Positions 44,730-54,975 of a stretch of DNA of 57,687 bases are shown one piece after another. Origin of the DNA: Acholeplasmataceae bacterium (lineage in GTDB: Bacteria; Bacillota_I; Bacilli_A; Acholeplasmatales; Acholeplasmataceae); assembly GCA_011620375.1 (NCBI GenBank), contig WOZH01000064.1, positions 1-57,687 of the forward strand. Direction: 5' to 3'. Both the position numbers and the translations under genes were made by a program. How positions within the stretch are numbered: position 1 is the stretch's first letter; each line of letters starts with the position of its first letter. The notes below the pieces were generated by a model, which was not told where the DNA came from, did not search any database, and was given only the letters and a program-made list of their open reading frames with translations.

Positions 44730-47207
44730 ATGCTTAAAAAGTGGTTTGATCCCGGAAAAAAAATACTAAAAAGAGCTGAAAAAATCGCTGATCAAGTATT
44801 CTTGCTTGAAGATGAAATGGCTATATTATCAGATTTCGATTTGCAGTCAAAAACAAAACAATTCAAACAGCGCTATCAGGATGGTGAATCGCTTGAAAGC
44901 ATGATGGTTGAAGCATTTGCAGTTGTTAGAGAAGCGTCAAGACGTGTAACTAAATTATTTCCGTACTATGTCCAGGTATGTGGTGCTGTTGCTATATTTG
45001 AAGGTAACATCGCCGAAATGAGAACAGGCGAAGGTAAAACGTTGACAGCGGTTATGCCAGCCTACTTACAAGCCATTAACGGTGAAGGTGTCCATATTGT
45101 CACCGTGAACGAATATTTGGCTAGACGTGAAGTGGAAGGCGAAATTGGCGATCTTTTTAGATATTTAGGTTTAACGGTTGGTCTAAACATCCGTGAACTC
45201 ACATCCGAAGAGAAACGTGCAGCATATGACTGTGATATCATGTATTCTACGAACTCTGAACTTGGATTCGATTATTTACGTGACCACATGGTTTTATATG
45301 CGAGAGATATGGTTTCTCAGCGTGGTTTGAATTATGCCATTATCGATGAAGTTGACTCAATCTTAATCGATGAAGCGAGAACACCTTTGATTATTTCTGG
45401 TGGTTCTAAGAACAATCAAAATCTTTACCAAAGTGCAGATCGATTTGCGAAATCGCTACGTGACGAAGATTTTGAAATCGATATTGAAGCGAAGACGATT
45501 GCATTGACACCTTCAGGTATTGAAAAAGCTGAAAAGATTTTTCAAATTGATAATCTTTATGATTTGAAGTATGTGTCATTAGTTCATCATATCAATAATG
45601 CCCTAAGGGCAAATTATATTATGTTTCGAGATAAGGACTATATGGTCGCTGATGATGCAGTGCTCATCATTGACCAATTCACTGGACGTGTGCTAAAAGG
45701 CAGGCAATTTTCAGAGGGATTACATCAAGCTTTGGAGGCAAAGGAAAATGTCCAAGTCAAAAAAGAAACCGTTACTGTAGCAACCATCACATACCAAAAT
45801 TTCTTCAGAATGTATAAAAAACTTTCAGGTATGACAGGTACGGCTAAAACAGAGGAAGAAGAATTTAGAGAAATTTATAATATGGATGTCGTTGTTGTGC
45901 CAACGAACGCACCAATCATCCGTTTAGATGAACCTGATTATTTATATGCGCATCTCGATGATAAATATAAAGCATTAGTAGATGAAGTGGCGATGCGTCA
46001 TGAAAAAGGGCAACCAATTTTACTTGGTACGATTGCCGTTGAAACATCAGAGCATATTTCATTTTTACTAAAACAAAGACATATACCTCACGAAGTATTG
46101 AATGCTAAAAACCATGCACGAGAAGCTGAAATTGTTGCTAAAGCTGGTCAACAAGGATCAGTCACAATTGCAACCAATATGGCTGGTCGTGGGACAGATA
46201 TCAAATTAGGTGAAGGTGTTGTCGAACTGGGTGGACTTGCTGTTATCGGTAGTGAAAGACACGAATCAAGGCGTATTGATAATCAGTTGCGTGGTCGTTC
46301 AGGCCGTCAAGGTGACCCTGGTTACTCAAGATTCTATATTTCTGCAGAAGATGAACTTTTAATGCGTTTCGGCGGTGAAGCGTTTAAGAATCGCGTAGAG
46401 TTTTTGGAACGGATGAACAAAGGGAGTGGTGAGCCACTATCATCTAAAGTCTTTACGCGTTTCGTGACCAGTGCTCAAAAACGGATTGAGGGGAATAATT
46501 ACGATACACGTAAGACAGTTTTGAAATATGATGATGTGATTCGTCGTCAAAGAGAAATCATATATAAAGAGCGAAGAGATGTCTTGACATTAGATTCAAT
46601 CGAAGATCAAGTTAGACAGATGATGAGTTCAAGTTTAGACAATCAAATTAGGCAATTTTTTCATGCCAAAGCTAAAAATCAAATCAATATCGATTATGAA
46701 GCGCTGTTGGCATACATCAACGGTAATATATTTCCGCCTGCAACATTTAGTGAAGAAGAACTCAAAAAGTTACAACCTGAAGAGATTGTGGAACACATCA
46801 TCAGTTCTGGTATGGCAGAGTTGGATCGTAAAAAAGCAGCTGTACCTATGCAGGTTTACAATGAGTTTTTAAAGGTTGTCATGTTACGTGTTATTGATAC
46901 TTATTGGATGCGCAATATCGATGAGATGAGCGAATTGCGACAGGCGGTCATATTACAGGGTTATGGTCAACAAAATCCATTAGTCATCTATCAAGAAGAG
47001 GGACTAAATAAGTTCAACCTCATGATTGAAAACATATCAAAAGATATTTGTCGTTATGCAATTCGTGCTCAAATTCAATATAATGTTGAACGTGAGGCGG
47101 TTGTCAGAAACACGCAAACAAACCAAGGACAAGTCGATGCAGGTACTAAAAAGCGCAAGCCAAAAGTAAGAAAGAACCGCAGTCAACGCAGTAATCCTTG
47201 GCATTAG
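44730..47207 (+). CDS. secA: Preprotein translocase ATPase SecA
   Basis: Motor of the Sec export channel, 825 residues. MRTGEGKT (Walker A) lies near residue 100, DEVDSILIDEARTPLI (DEAD-type Walker B) near 210, and GTDIKLGEGV and RGRSGRQGD belong to the second RecA fold. The C-terminal zinc-binding tail (CxCxSGKKYKxC) found in many SecAs is absent: the protein ends in a basic KKRKPKVRKNRSQRSNPWH. This is a tail variant rather than a defect. SD AAGGAAG. prfB follows 10 bp later. Confidence 0.96.
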   Translation: MLKKWFDPGKKILKRAEKIADQVFLLEDEMAILSDFDLQSKTKQFKQRYQDGESLESMMVEAFAVVREASRRVTKLFPYYVQVCGAVAIFEGNIAEMRTGEGKTLTAVMPAYLQAINGEGVHIVTVNEYLARREVEGEIGDLFRYLGLTVGLNIRELTSEEKRAAYDCDIMYSTNSELGFDYLRDHMVLYARDMVSQRGLNYAIIDEVDSILIDEARTPLIISGGSKNNQNLYQSADRFAKSLRDEDFEIDIEAKTIALTPSGIEKAEKIFQIDNLYDLKYVSLVHHINNALRANYIMFRDKDYMVADDAVLIIDQFTGRVLKGRQFSEGLHQALEAKENVQVKKETVTVATITYQNFFRMYKKLSGMTGTAKTEEEEFREIYNMDVVVVPTNAPIIRLDEPDYLYAHLDDKYKALVDEVAMRHEKGQPILLGTIAVETSEHISFLLKQRHIPHEVLNAKNHAREAEIVAKAGQQGSVTIATNMAGRGTDIKLGEGVVELGGLAVIGSERHESRRIDNQLRGRSGRQGDPGYSRFYISAEDELLMRFGGEAFKNRVEFLERMNKGSGEPLSSKVFTRFVTSAQKRIEGNNYDTRKTVLKYDDVIRRQREIIYKERRDVLTLDSIEDQVRQMMSSSLDNQIRQFFHAKAKNQINIDYEALLAYINGNIFPPATFSEEELKKLQPEEIVEHIISSGMAELDRKKAAVPMQVYNEFLKVVMLRVIDTYWMRNIDEMSELRQAVILQGYGQQNPLVIYQEEGLNKFNLMIENISKDICRYAIRAQIQYNVEREAVVRNTQTNQGQVDAGTKKRKPKVRKNRSQRSNPWH

Positions 47208-47217
47208 GAGTTTTATA

Positions 47218-48315
47218 TTGGAACGTTATGATATCAACAAACAATTAGCCTCCTTCAAAGAACGGATAAATGATTTAGATAAAGCGATTAACCCGTCTGA
47301 TCTTAAGGAAGCTTACGATTCGCTGAACCAGATGATGCAAGAACCGCAGTTTTGGCAAAATCAGGAACAAGCGAAAAAAATAGCAAAAGAAGCCACTAGA
47401 ATCCGTGCGACAATCGATCATTTTGAACGGATTACTTTAGTGTACAAAAATTTAGTTGATTGGTTTGAGATTTCTGAGGAAGATACCGAAGAATGGCAAA
47501 TATTAGAAAAGGATATTGAAAAGCTAGAGAAAGATTTAAAGGGATTTGAAATTGAGATGCTTTTGAACGGTCCATACGATGATCATAATGCCATTTTAGA
47601 ATTGCATCCGGGAGCGGGTGGAACAGAATCACAAGACTGGTGTGATATGCTGTTTAGAATGTATTCAAGATATGCACAACGACGTAAATACAAAGTTGAT
47701 ATTCTAGATTATCAAGCTGGTGATGAAGCGGGTATCAAAAGTGTCGTCATGCGTGTCAAAGGACCGTATGCCTATGGCTATTTAAAGGCTGAAAAAGGCG
47801 TTCATCGTTTAGTTAGAATCAGTCCATTTGATTCCAATGCGAGACGGCATACATCTTTTGCATCATTGGATGTCATGCCAGAATTTGATGATGATATCGA
47901 AATTGATATTAAAGATGATGATATTAAAATTGATGTTTATCGATCGAGCGGTGCGGGTGGGCAATCAGTCAATACGACTGACTCAGCCGTGCGCATCACA
48001 CACCTTAAATCTGGTATTGTCGTCACATGTCAAAATGAACGAAGTCAAATGAAAAATAAAGAGACAGCATTATCAGTATTGAAGACAAAGTTAATGCAAG
48101 AAGAAATCAAAAAGCAGGAAGAAACATTAAAAAACATCAAAGGTGAACAAAAAGATATCGCCTGGGGATCACAGATTAGATCATACGTGTTCCACCCATA
48201 TCAAATGGTCAAAGACCATCGGACTAATTATGAAGTCAGCCAAGTAGAGCAAGTGATGGACGGCGATTTAGATGGCTTTATTAATGCTTATCTAAAAGAT
48301 AATACCGTGCATTAA
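47218..48315 (+). CDS. prfB: Peptide chain release factor 2
   Basis: Reads UAA and UGA; 365 residues. GGQ motif in GAGGQSVNTTDSAVRITH, the anticodon-like SPF in RISPFDSN, and HPGAGGTESQDW near residue 120. The frame runs from TTG 47218 (SD TAGGAG, seven bases) through to the stop without an in-frame UGA, so the programmed +1 frameshift of many prfB genes is not needed. Its presence, with UGA stops in other genes, shows that UGA is a stop codon here. Downstream of secA, as in many Bacillota. Confidence 0.96.
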   Translation: MERYDINKQLASFKERINDLDKAINPSDLKEAYDSLNQMMQEPQFWQNQEQAKKIAKEATRIRATIDHFERITLVYKNLVDWFEISEEDTEEWQILEKDIEKLEKDLKGFEIEMLLNGPYDDHNAILELHPGAGGTESQDWCDMLFRMYSRYAQRRKYKVDILDYQAGDEAGIKSVVMRVKGPYAYGYLKAEKGVHRLVRISPFDSNARRHTSFASLDVMPEFDDDIEIDIKDDDIKIDVYRSSGAGGQSVNTTDSAVRITHLKSGIVVTCQNERSQMKNKETALSVLKTKLMQEEIKKQEETLKNIKGEQKDIAWGSQIRSYVFHPYQMVKDHRTNYEVSQVEQVMDGDLDGFINAYLKDNTVH

Positions 48316-48332
48316 GGTTAAAAAGGAGTTAG

Positions 48333-49835
48333 ATGACCATGGCTAATAAAAAACTAGCAATTCTATTTTTCATATCTGTTCTTTTAGCTTTTTTTGCAGG
48401 TTATTTTTCATCAACCATTATTGAGAATAGATCATCGGTTTACAGTTCTGATGTGTTTACCGCCATCACAGATATATTTGAAGAATATTACTACTACGAT
48501 ATCGAAGACGAAGAAATCAATCGTGCGTTCATCGCATCCATTGAAGCAATCATCAATCAATATGCTTTTGATAATGATGACCCCTATACTAGGCTAAATG
48601 CGATTCCTTTAAATATCACGCCCACAGATGCCGAGACGTTTGAGGGATTGGGAATCACTTTCGTTTTCAATAGCAATCATGAATTAGTCATTAATGATGT
48701 ACTAGTAGATAGCAGTGTCTATCAAGTCATCTATCCGAACGATGTTATCACGGGTATGGTCATCAATGATGAACGGCTGATGTTTGCGGATTTATTAGAA
48801 AATGAAATCGTTAACTATATGTCAGGTGTTGCTGGCGAAGTCAAACAAATCATTGTTGTGAATCCTGATGGGGATGAATTGATTGTTGATGCAACCTATC
48901 AAAAAATCGATACACCTACCGCTGAAGGCTTTGCTATCAGCAATGATATCGCCTATATAAAAATATCTGAATTTTCAGCCTATCAAAGCGGTGTGACAGT
49001 AGGAACAAGCCATGTTTTTAATGATATTCTTGTTGATTTGGAGACAAATATTTTAACGGATGAGACGAAAACATTAATCATTGATTTAAGAGATAATCCC
49101 GGTGGTGCGCTAACGGCGTTAAACAATATTGATGACAGTCAACCAGCAGGTATTACACAACAATTATTGGTCAATGATCCCCAATATCCCGTTTTTACTA
49201 TGACAGATAATGTCGGTAATACCACATCATACTTTGGTCGGCTAGCCCAAGCCAAACCATACGATATTAAAGTGCTTGTCAATGGCCATTCAGCAAGTGC
49301 ATCAGAAGTGCTAGCAGCAGCACTGATGGAAGCTGGCTATGAACTTTATGGCGAAGCGACATATGGGAAGGGTGTTTATCAAAATACAAAAGCTTTAAAT
49401 CCCGCTAATATTATGAATACGTACTATTCAATTACTTATACAGAAGGGACCTGGCAATATGGTGATAACCTTAATGTGATGGATGTACCATTAACTGTGA
49501 CTGAAATCATGCAAAGGGGTATGCATGTGATGGATATGCCGGTTTATAGAGGTGAAATCAGCTTGGACGAAGTGGATGTTGGACTATCGTTATATCAACA
49601 GTTCTTCAATATTTATTTTGGATACACAGGAAATGACTTATTGCGTACAGATGGATATTTTGACACCAAGACGGAAATTGCTGTTGCACAATTTCAAGAT
49701 GATCTAAATTTACCGATTACAGGTGTATTGAATCTTTCAACATCACATGCCGTTTATGAAACATATAAAGCAATCATCAATGATATGAATGAAGATGCGC
49801 AATTACAAGATTTAATCGCTTTGATTGAAGGTTAG
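48333..49835 (+). CDS. S41 family peptidase with C-terminal peptidoglycan-binding-like domain
   Basis: C-terminal processing protease homologue, 500 residues. An N-terminal hydrophobic anchor (residues about 5-28) places the enzyme outside the membrane. A PDZ-like region follows (about 100-180). The S41 core has LIIDLRDNPGG near 250, NGHSASASEVLAAAL with likely nucleophile Ser322, and YGKGVYQ with likely base Lys346. The last about 70 residues (DGYFDTKTEIAVAQFQDDL, GVLNLSTSHAVYETYKA) resemble the PG_binding_1 fold. ATG 48333 has AAAAGGAG four bases upstream; ATG 48339 is an alternative. Family members cleave extracytoplasmic proteins; the target here is unknown. Confidence 0.9.
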   Translation: MTMANKKLAILFFISVLLAFFAGYFSSTIIENRSSVYSSDVFTAITDIFEEYYYYDIEDEEINRAFIASIEAIINQYAFDNDDPYTRLNAIPLNITPTDAETFEGLGITFVFNSNHELVINDVLVDSSVYQVIYPNDVITGMVINDERLMFADLLENEIVNYMSGVAGEVKQIIVVNPDGDELIVDATYQKIDTPTAEGFAISNDIAYIKISEFSAYQSGVTVGTSHVFNDILVDLETNILTDETKTLIIDLRDNPGGALTALNNIDDSQPAGITQQLLVNDPQYPVFTMTDNVGNTTSYFGRLAQAKPYDIKVLVNGHSASASEVLAAALMEAGYELYGEATYGKGVYQNTKALNPANIMNTYYSITYTEGTWQYGDNLNVMDVPLTVTEIMQRGMHVMDMPVYRGEISLDEVDVGLSLYQQFFNIYFGYTGNDLLRTDGYFDTKTEIAVAQFQDDLNLPITGVLNLSTSHAVYETYKAIINDMNEDAQLQDLIALIEG

Positions 49836-49840
49836 ACCTC

Positions 49841-50590
49841 ATGATTATAAAATCGATTAAGAAACAGAAACATGACATAGTTGTCACATTTGAGAATGAA
49901 CACGTTATGCATGTGGCATACGATATTTATTTAAAATATCACTTGGAACCTTCTTTAGCCATGGATGAAAAGATATTTAAAGAAATGCAGAATGAAAATG
50001 CATTTCTTTTCTTTAAAAACATGGCCTTAAAACGATTGGCAAGGATGATGACGGCTTATGAACTATATACTTATTTGCTCGACAAAGGCGCTAGTGAAGC
50101 AATTGCCAAGCAAATCATTTACGATTTTAAAACAAAAAAATATCTTGACGATGATGCTTATGCGAAGTGGTATACTGAAGTGAAGCAACTGATTGAGGGA
50201 CCAAGGTTAATCACGGAAAAGTTAAAACAAAAAGGTGTTTCAGCTGATATCATTCATCGGTATGTGGATCATATTGATGAATCAGCGTGTCTGAATGCAA
50301 GCATCGCAAAAAAATTAAAAGGTGGAAAGCATCAAAACAAGCACCAATTGGTGATGAAATTGAAACGTTACTATATGCAAAAGGGATTTCGTTTGGATAT
50401 CGTTTCTGAGTGCGTAAAAGATGCAGTTAACCGGCTAGATATTGATGAAGAAGCATTGCTGAAAAAGGAACTAGATCACATATTGCGTAAAACTAGCGGT
50501 CATATAGATAAGCAAAAAATATCGGAGCGACTTTATCGAAAAGGTTATCGCTATGATGATATCAAAAAGGCGATTGAAGGTATTAATTGA
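49841..50590 (+). CDS. recX: Regulatory protein RecX
   Basis: Inhibitor of RecA filaments, 249 residues, with three-helix repeats. Typical segments are ALKRLARMMTAYELYTYLLDKGAS, IIYDFKTKKYLDDDAYAKWY and GPRLITEKLKQKGVS. SD is poor; the ATG is 5 bp after the protease stop. The next gene overlaps its stop by 1 bp (TGATG). Confidence 0.9.
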   Translation: MIIKSIKKQKHDIVVTFENEHVMHVAYDIYLKYHLEPSLAMDEKIFKEMQNENAFLFFKNMALKRLARMMTAYELYTYLLDKGASEAIAKQIIYDFKTKKYLDDDAYAKWYTEVKQLIEGPRLITEKLKQKGVSADIIHRYVDHIDESACLNASIAKKLKGGKHQNKHQLVMKLKRYYMQKGFRLDIVSECVKDAVNRLDIDEEALLKKELDHILRKTSGHIDKQKISERLYRKGYRYDDIKKAIEGIN

Positions 50591-52050
50591 TGATTTTGTG
50601 GAAAAATGGTATCTTTCATTCACTTGAAAATGCATCCCATAGCTATCATCAAATGGTGACTCATCAAGGGCTGATTGTGAGTTTTGATGATGATATTAGT
50701 CATATTGACTTTGATCAAATTGTTGATTTAAAAGGTGCCCATCTTTATCCAGGATTCGTTGATAGCCATCTCCACATGATGGGATATGGACAAAGATGGT
50801 CTCGACCGTCGCTTTTAGAATTGAAAAATGTGGATGATATGATTGCAGTCATTAGGCAACATCCGGATGATATCATTTTTGAAGGTTATATGTCAGACCA
50901 TTTTGATAAAGTTGTATTAGATCAGTTGTTCAAGAAACGACCCATCGTTTTACGTCATACCGATTATCATGCTGCGACGGTGAACACGGCTGTTCTAAAC
51001 GACTTAGGTTTAACAAGTGAAGATGGATGCTTGAAAGAGACAGATGCTATGCTAGCTATGAATCACTATAGTCATCACAGCATGCAAACACTTGAACAGA
51101 TGTTCAGTACTGCAATTAAGAAATTGTATACTTTTGGAGTGACAGGCGGACATACAGATGATTTGGCATATTTTAATGGGTTTGATGAAACGTTTAAGGC
51201 TATTAATAATGTATTAATTGAGATGCCATTTCGAGCACATTTACTCATTAATCATCACGTCTTGGATGAGTATCTTGATGCCAAATTGAAATGGCTCGAT
51301 TTGAATGATTACTTGCAGTTAGGGGCAATTAAAATATTTTATGATGGGACATTTAGTTCCATGACAGCACGTGTTTCCATTCCATATGTTAACGGTACGC
51401 ATGGTCTAACCGTACTCAATGTTGACGAGTTAGATACTTTGATTCAAAAAATAAGAGATCACGGGTTGACGCTTGCCATTCATGTTATTGGTGATATAGC
51501 ATTATCAGAAGTGTTTAGTTTGCTAGAGAAATATCCTGCACCAAAAGGGTTGCATGATCGCATTATCCATGCATCGATGTGGCAATCAAAGGAGATTCAA
51601 CGTGCCCAAAAATTACCGTTGATTTTTGATATACAACCACAGTTTATTCGTTCTGATATACCACATATCTTGCAGTTGTTCAAAACACAGCGTTTTACGC
51701 TTTATCCATGGCACACTTTGATGAAGCATCATTTGCTATTATGTGGTGGTTCGGATGCACCAGTTGAGATACCCAACCCTCTACGTGGCATGTATGATGC
51801 TGTTTATCGTGAAACTGAAGATGGCATTTATGATTATCAGGAGTGTTTGACGCGGTATGAAGCTTTAAAACTTTATACCTCAAATGCTAATATCCCTACC
51901 TATCATCATAATCGTGGATACTTGAGAAAAGGATATATTGCTGATTTTTCCATTCTACAAGATGACATATTAACGATTGCTAAAGAACGATTTATCGCTA
52001 ATAAAGTCATGATGACAGTCATTCATGATCATATTGTTTATAAGGGATAA
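50590..52050 (+). CDS. Amidohydrolase family protein (YtcJ-like)
   Basis: A 486-residue metal-dependent hydrolase of the amidohydrolase-3 type. It has the beta-sandwich ends and the TIM barrel with the metal-binding HxH-type motif DSHLHMMGYG (near residue 60), GHTDDLAYF, HVIGDIALSE and the C-terminal Asp of GGSDAPVE. The substrate is unknown; the family includes enzymes acting on N-substituted amides and related compounds. ATG 50590 overlaps the recX stop by one base, so it is co-translated. No signal peptide. Confidence 0.88.
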   Translation: MILWKNGIFHSLENASHSYHQMVTHQGLIVSFDDDISHIDFDQIVDLKGAHLYPGFVDSHLHMMGYGQRWSRPSLLELKNVDDMIAVIRQHPDDIIFEGYMSDHFDKVVLDQLFKKRPIVLRHTDYHAATVNTAVLNDLGLTSEDGCLKETDAMLAMNHYSHHSMQTLEQMFSTAIKKLYTFGVTGGHTDDLAYFNGFDETFKAINNVLIEMPFRAHLLINHHVLDEYLDAKLKWLDLNDYLQLGAIKIFYDGTFSSMTARVSIPYVNGTHGLTVLNVDELDTLIQKIRDHGLTLAIHVIGDIALSEVFSLLEKYPAPKGLHDRIIHASMWQSKEIQRAQKLPLIFDIQPQFIRSDIPHILQLFKTQRFTLYPWHTLMKHHLLLCGGSDAPVEIPNPLRGMYDAVYRETEDGIYDYQECLTRYEALKLYTSNANIPTYHHNRGYLRKGYIADFSILQDDILTIAKERFIANKVMMTVIHDHIVYKG

Positions 52051-52115
52051 TGTAAATGCCTTGATTAGATGCAGTGCTTTTTGTAAAATGGTGATAGATT
52101 ATTCAGTAGAGGGTT

Positions 52116-52763
52116 ATGATGAAAGTAGAGTTTTATCTAGATTATTTGTGTCCGAAATGTTACATCCAACATAAAGTATTAGAAGATATGGTTGCGGAAA
52201 AGAAATTGACTGAAACTGATATCGTTTATCGCAGTTATGAGATGGTTGATCACGAACAATTCGATTGTTCGATTTCATTCACCGATTTTATCGCGACATA
52301 CAAACATTTACCACAAGAAGAAGTGATTGCGTTTCTTCATGAACAACAGATAGATATTACCTTGTTTCCTATCCACAATGTGCACAAGATGGCACATCTC
52401 GCGAAAAAAGAAGGTCAATCATTTTTATTTAATAAAGCTGTTTTTAGAGCCATTTATGAAGAACACCGCGATTTATCGGATAGCGACGAACTTTATTTGT
52501 TGGCTACCCATATCGGTTTACCAGCTCAAAAAGTCGAACAGGTCTTAACGACAGACATGTTTTCTAATGCAGTGATTTCAAATAAAGAAAATGCACAACT
52601 TAAAGGTGTTGCTGATCTCCCATTCTTGCGAATTAATGAACACGTGAAACTGAATGGTTTATCTGATGAAAATGAAATTATCGCCGCTATGAATAGAGAA
52701 CGACTTGCTGATAATGAACATTGTGAAGGCGAGCATTGTGAACGACATCGCAAAGCAAGTTAA
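52116..52763 (+). CDS. DsbA/FrnE-type thiol oxidoreductase
   Basis: A 215-residue thioredoxin-fold protein of the DsbA family, cytoplasmic FrnE subgroup (no signal peptide). The redox motif CPKC is at residues 12-15, the helical insert follows, and the cis-Pro loop is GVADLPFLRINE. The C-terminus carries an extra HCEGEHCERH tail with two Cys and three His, which might bind a metal. Two ATGs at 52116 and 52119 are close to GAGGG; either could be used. A terminator follows directly. Confidence 0.9.
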   Translation: MMKVEFYLDYLCPKCYIQHKVLEDMVAEKKLTETDIVYRSYEMVDHEQFDCSISFTDFIATYKHLPQEEVIAFLHEQQIDITLFPIHNVHKMAHLAKKEGQSFLFNKAVFRAIYEEHRDLSDSDELYLLATHIGLPAQKVEQVLTTDMFSNAVISNKENAQLKGVADLPFLRINEHVKLNGLSDENEIIAAMNRERLADNEHCEGEHCERHRKAS

Positions 52764-52788
52764 ACTTCCTACTATGGAAGTTTTTTTT
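52762..52788 (+). terminator. Terminator after the DsbA-like gene
   Basis: AAACTTCC (52762-52769) pairs with GGAAGTTT (52776-52783), loop TACTAT, followed by a T run to 52788. Confidence 0.9.
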
Positions 52789-52954
52789 ATATGCAGCTTT
52801 ATATCTTTAACTTTCGTATTTTATTTTTAGGAGTTTACTGCCATTTATTTAAAATTGATTGATTACCGTGGAAATACATCGAAAATCATGGTAAAATAAA
52901 GGATAATATCAAACCTTTTTTTATGACATAAAAAAATGGTAAAGGAGCGCATTC

Positions 52955-54334
52955 ATGGCACACTTGTTTGACACATTACCATCAACCTTTTTCAGCCTAC
53001 TCGCTTCTCCAAATAGACATGTTTACATCGATTGTATATTTATCATTTATCGAGCAATCGATAGTATTGAGGATGCATTTCAAGGAGATCGTGAATTTAT
53101 CGTCGGTAAACTTATTGATTATTTTGATGAACATTTAGCTGATGAATTCGAGGATGTTGAAGAGGAAGAGTTGGCGCATACAAGTCGTCAGAAAGCAAAT
53201 CATGTAATTTCCGTTTTGAAAAAGCATGGATGGCTCGGGGAAGAAGAATTGGGAGATTATCGAACCTCGCTCAATTTATTTGATTATTCAATCAGAATCA
53301 TTGACTTGCTGGAGAAGATTGAACAACATGCCCAACCAGAATACACAGGTGAGATATTTGCTGTTTACTCGCTTTTATCATCATTCACCATTGAAGAAGG
53401 GATTGGCATCTTAGAACAAGCAGCCATTAAGACTGAAGATATCATGCGTAAATTGAAAGCTCTAAAGGCTAATATTTATCGTTTTTATTATGACATTACA
53501 AAAAGGCACAAACGTGAAGATTTACAAGATTTATTGGAAAAATTGTTGGTGGAATACAAACAAAATTTCTTTGATTCCGCTTATTACAATTTAAAGACAA
53601 CAGATAGCTTATCACGCTATAAAAGAGGTATTCTGGAGGCAGTTAACAAGATTATCAGCAACGAAGAGATGATGGATTTGCTTGCACAAAATGTGATGCA
53701 ACTTAAACGTTTAGAAGATTATAATGAAGCATATCAATATATCGAAGATAAATTACGATCCATTTCTGAAAATTTTAATGCCATTGAACACTTAATTTTA
53801 GCCATTGATAGGAAAAATGAACAATATGTCAGTGCCGCAGCATCTAAAATTTTATTTTTCACTAATCAATCGGATGATATTGAGGGTATATTCAATCGCC
53901 TTTTCCGGATTGTCCTATCCAAAGCGGATATCGATTATAGCATGATTTTCAGATTGGTTCAAACGAAGAATTTGGATACAGATTCACTTTATAATCAAAG
54001 GCGTCCTCGACAAGAAACAGTTGTCGATGAAATCAATGATGACGACAGTCTCATCCCAGAGGCACTTCGCACACAAAAAATCAAAGCGCTTCTTAAAAAT
54101 AATATTTATGGCAAAAAAGAAATTGATCGCTATGTTCAATCACTTTTAAAAGCGACACAAACGGTTGAAGCAGCTACGATTCCACTAGATTCACAGGAGG
54201 ATTATATTAAATTGATTTTAATTTTCTTATATTCAAAATCAATAGGGATGCACTATGAGATTGAATTGACTGACAAGTTTGTAACAAACCAGTTTGTTAC
54301 TTTCCAAAACTTTTTAATTAAGGGGACAAATTGA
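52955..54334 (+). CDS. jetA: Wadjet JetA-like (kleisin-type) subunit
   Basis: A 459-residue protein that resembles JetA of the DUF5716 group (Wadjet type II-like). It begins FDTLPSTFFSLLASPNRHVYIDCIFIIYRAI, of which the F-LAS-N-Y-DC core matches the family start, then SVLKKHGWLGEEELGDY. In the system JetA is the kleisin-like bridge of the JetABC SMC complex that recognises and compacts circular plasmid DNA before JetD cuts it. SD AAAGGAG precedes ATG 52955. jetB overlaps its stop by 1 bp and jetC follows, giving the standard jetA-B-C order. Type assignment is tentative. Confidence 0.82.
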   Translation: MAHLFDTLPSTFFSLLASPNRHVYIDCIFIIYRAIDSIEDAFQGDREFIVGKLIDYFDEHLADEFEDVEEEELAHTSRQKANHVISVLKKHGWLGEEELGDYRTSLNLFDYSIRIIDLLEKIEQHAQPEYTGEIFAVYSLLSSFTIEEGIGILEQAAIKTEDIMRKLKALKANIYRFYYDITKRHKREDLQDLLEKLLVEYKQNFFDSAYYNLKTTDSLSRYKRGILEAVNKIISNEEMMDLLAQNVMQLKRLEDYNEAYQYIEDKLRSISENFNAIEHLILAIDRKNEQYVSAAASKILFFTNQSDDIEGIFNRLFRIVLSKADIDYSMIFRLVQTKNLDTDSLYNQRRPRQETVVDEINDDDSLIPEALRTQKIKALLKNNIYGKKEIDRYVQSLLKATQTVEAATIPLDSQEDYIKLILIFLYSKSIGMHYEIELTDKFVTNQFVTFQNFLIKGTN

Positions 54335-54975
54335 TGAACAAGACACAAGCCATGCGACAACTTAACGATCAATACTTATTGCTAAAAGAAGGCGAAAAAA
54401 CAAATTTTTCTAGAGTTGTCAATAAATTGTTGCAAGTGAATTTCATCACCAAGAAAAAACCTGGTGATACAAATGATTATCGTTTTATACTCGCTTGGAG
54501 AGAAATTTTCGAAGCTTATTTTGCGTTAGCTGATTTTCAATTAAACATTCATCGTGAGGATGAAGTCGTCTATATTGCTAATGAACAATTGTTTAATCAT
54601 ATGCGTCTTAAAAAGACAGAAAGTATTATCATTCTTGTTTTGCGAATCCTTTATCAACGTAAAAAAGATTTTGTGACGCTGGATGAAAATGTCGAAATTT
54701 ATTTACATGAGATTCATTCTGAGTTGATGCGTGTCGGTTATCTTGACAATAAACGTATCACAAAAGATAGACTTAAACCAGCATTGACTTTCCTAAGAAG
54801 TTATAACATTATTGATTATATCGACCGTGGGCTGCATGATGATGCGAGGATTAAAATCTATCCAACGATTTTATATGTGACTAACCTAGAAGGCATCAAA
54901 GAAGTCATCAATCGATTCGAAGGCTATACATTAGAAGGAGGACCATCCGAAGATGAAGAAATTGACGAAGATTAA
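54334..54975 (+). CDS. jetB: Wadjet JetB-like subunit (DUF4194)
   Basis: A 213-residue protein matching DUF4194, the KITE-type (MukE-like) winged-helix subunit that holds the JetA kleisin. DYRFILAWREIFEAYFALADFQL, KKTESIIILVLRILYQRK and DRLKPALTFLRSYNIIDYI are family-like. The last about 20 residues are very acidic (EGGPSEDEEIDED). Its ATG overlaps the jetA stop by one base, and jetC begins inside it, so the three are translationally coupled. Confidence 0.85.
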   Translation: MNKTQAMRQLNDQYLLLKEGEKTNFSRVVNKLLQVNFITKKKPGDTNDYRFILAWREIFEAYFALADFQLNIHREDEVVYIANEQLFNHMRLKKTESIIILVLRILYQRKKDFVTLDENVEIYLHEIHSELMRVGYLDNKRITKDRLKPALTFLRSYNIIDYIDRGLHDDARIKIYPTILYVTNLEGIKEVINRFEGYTLEGGPSEDEEIDED

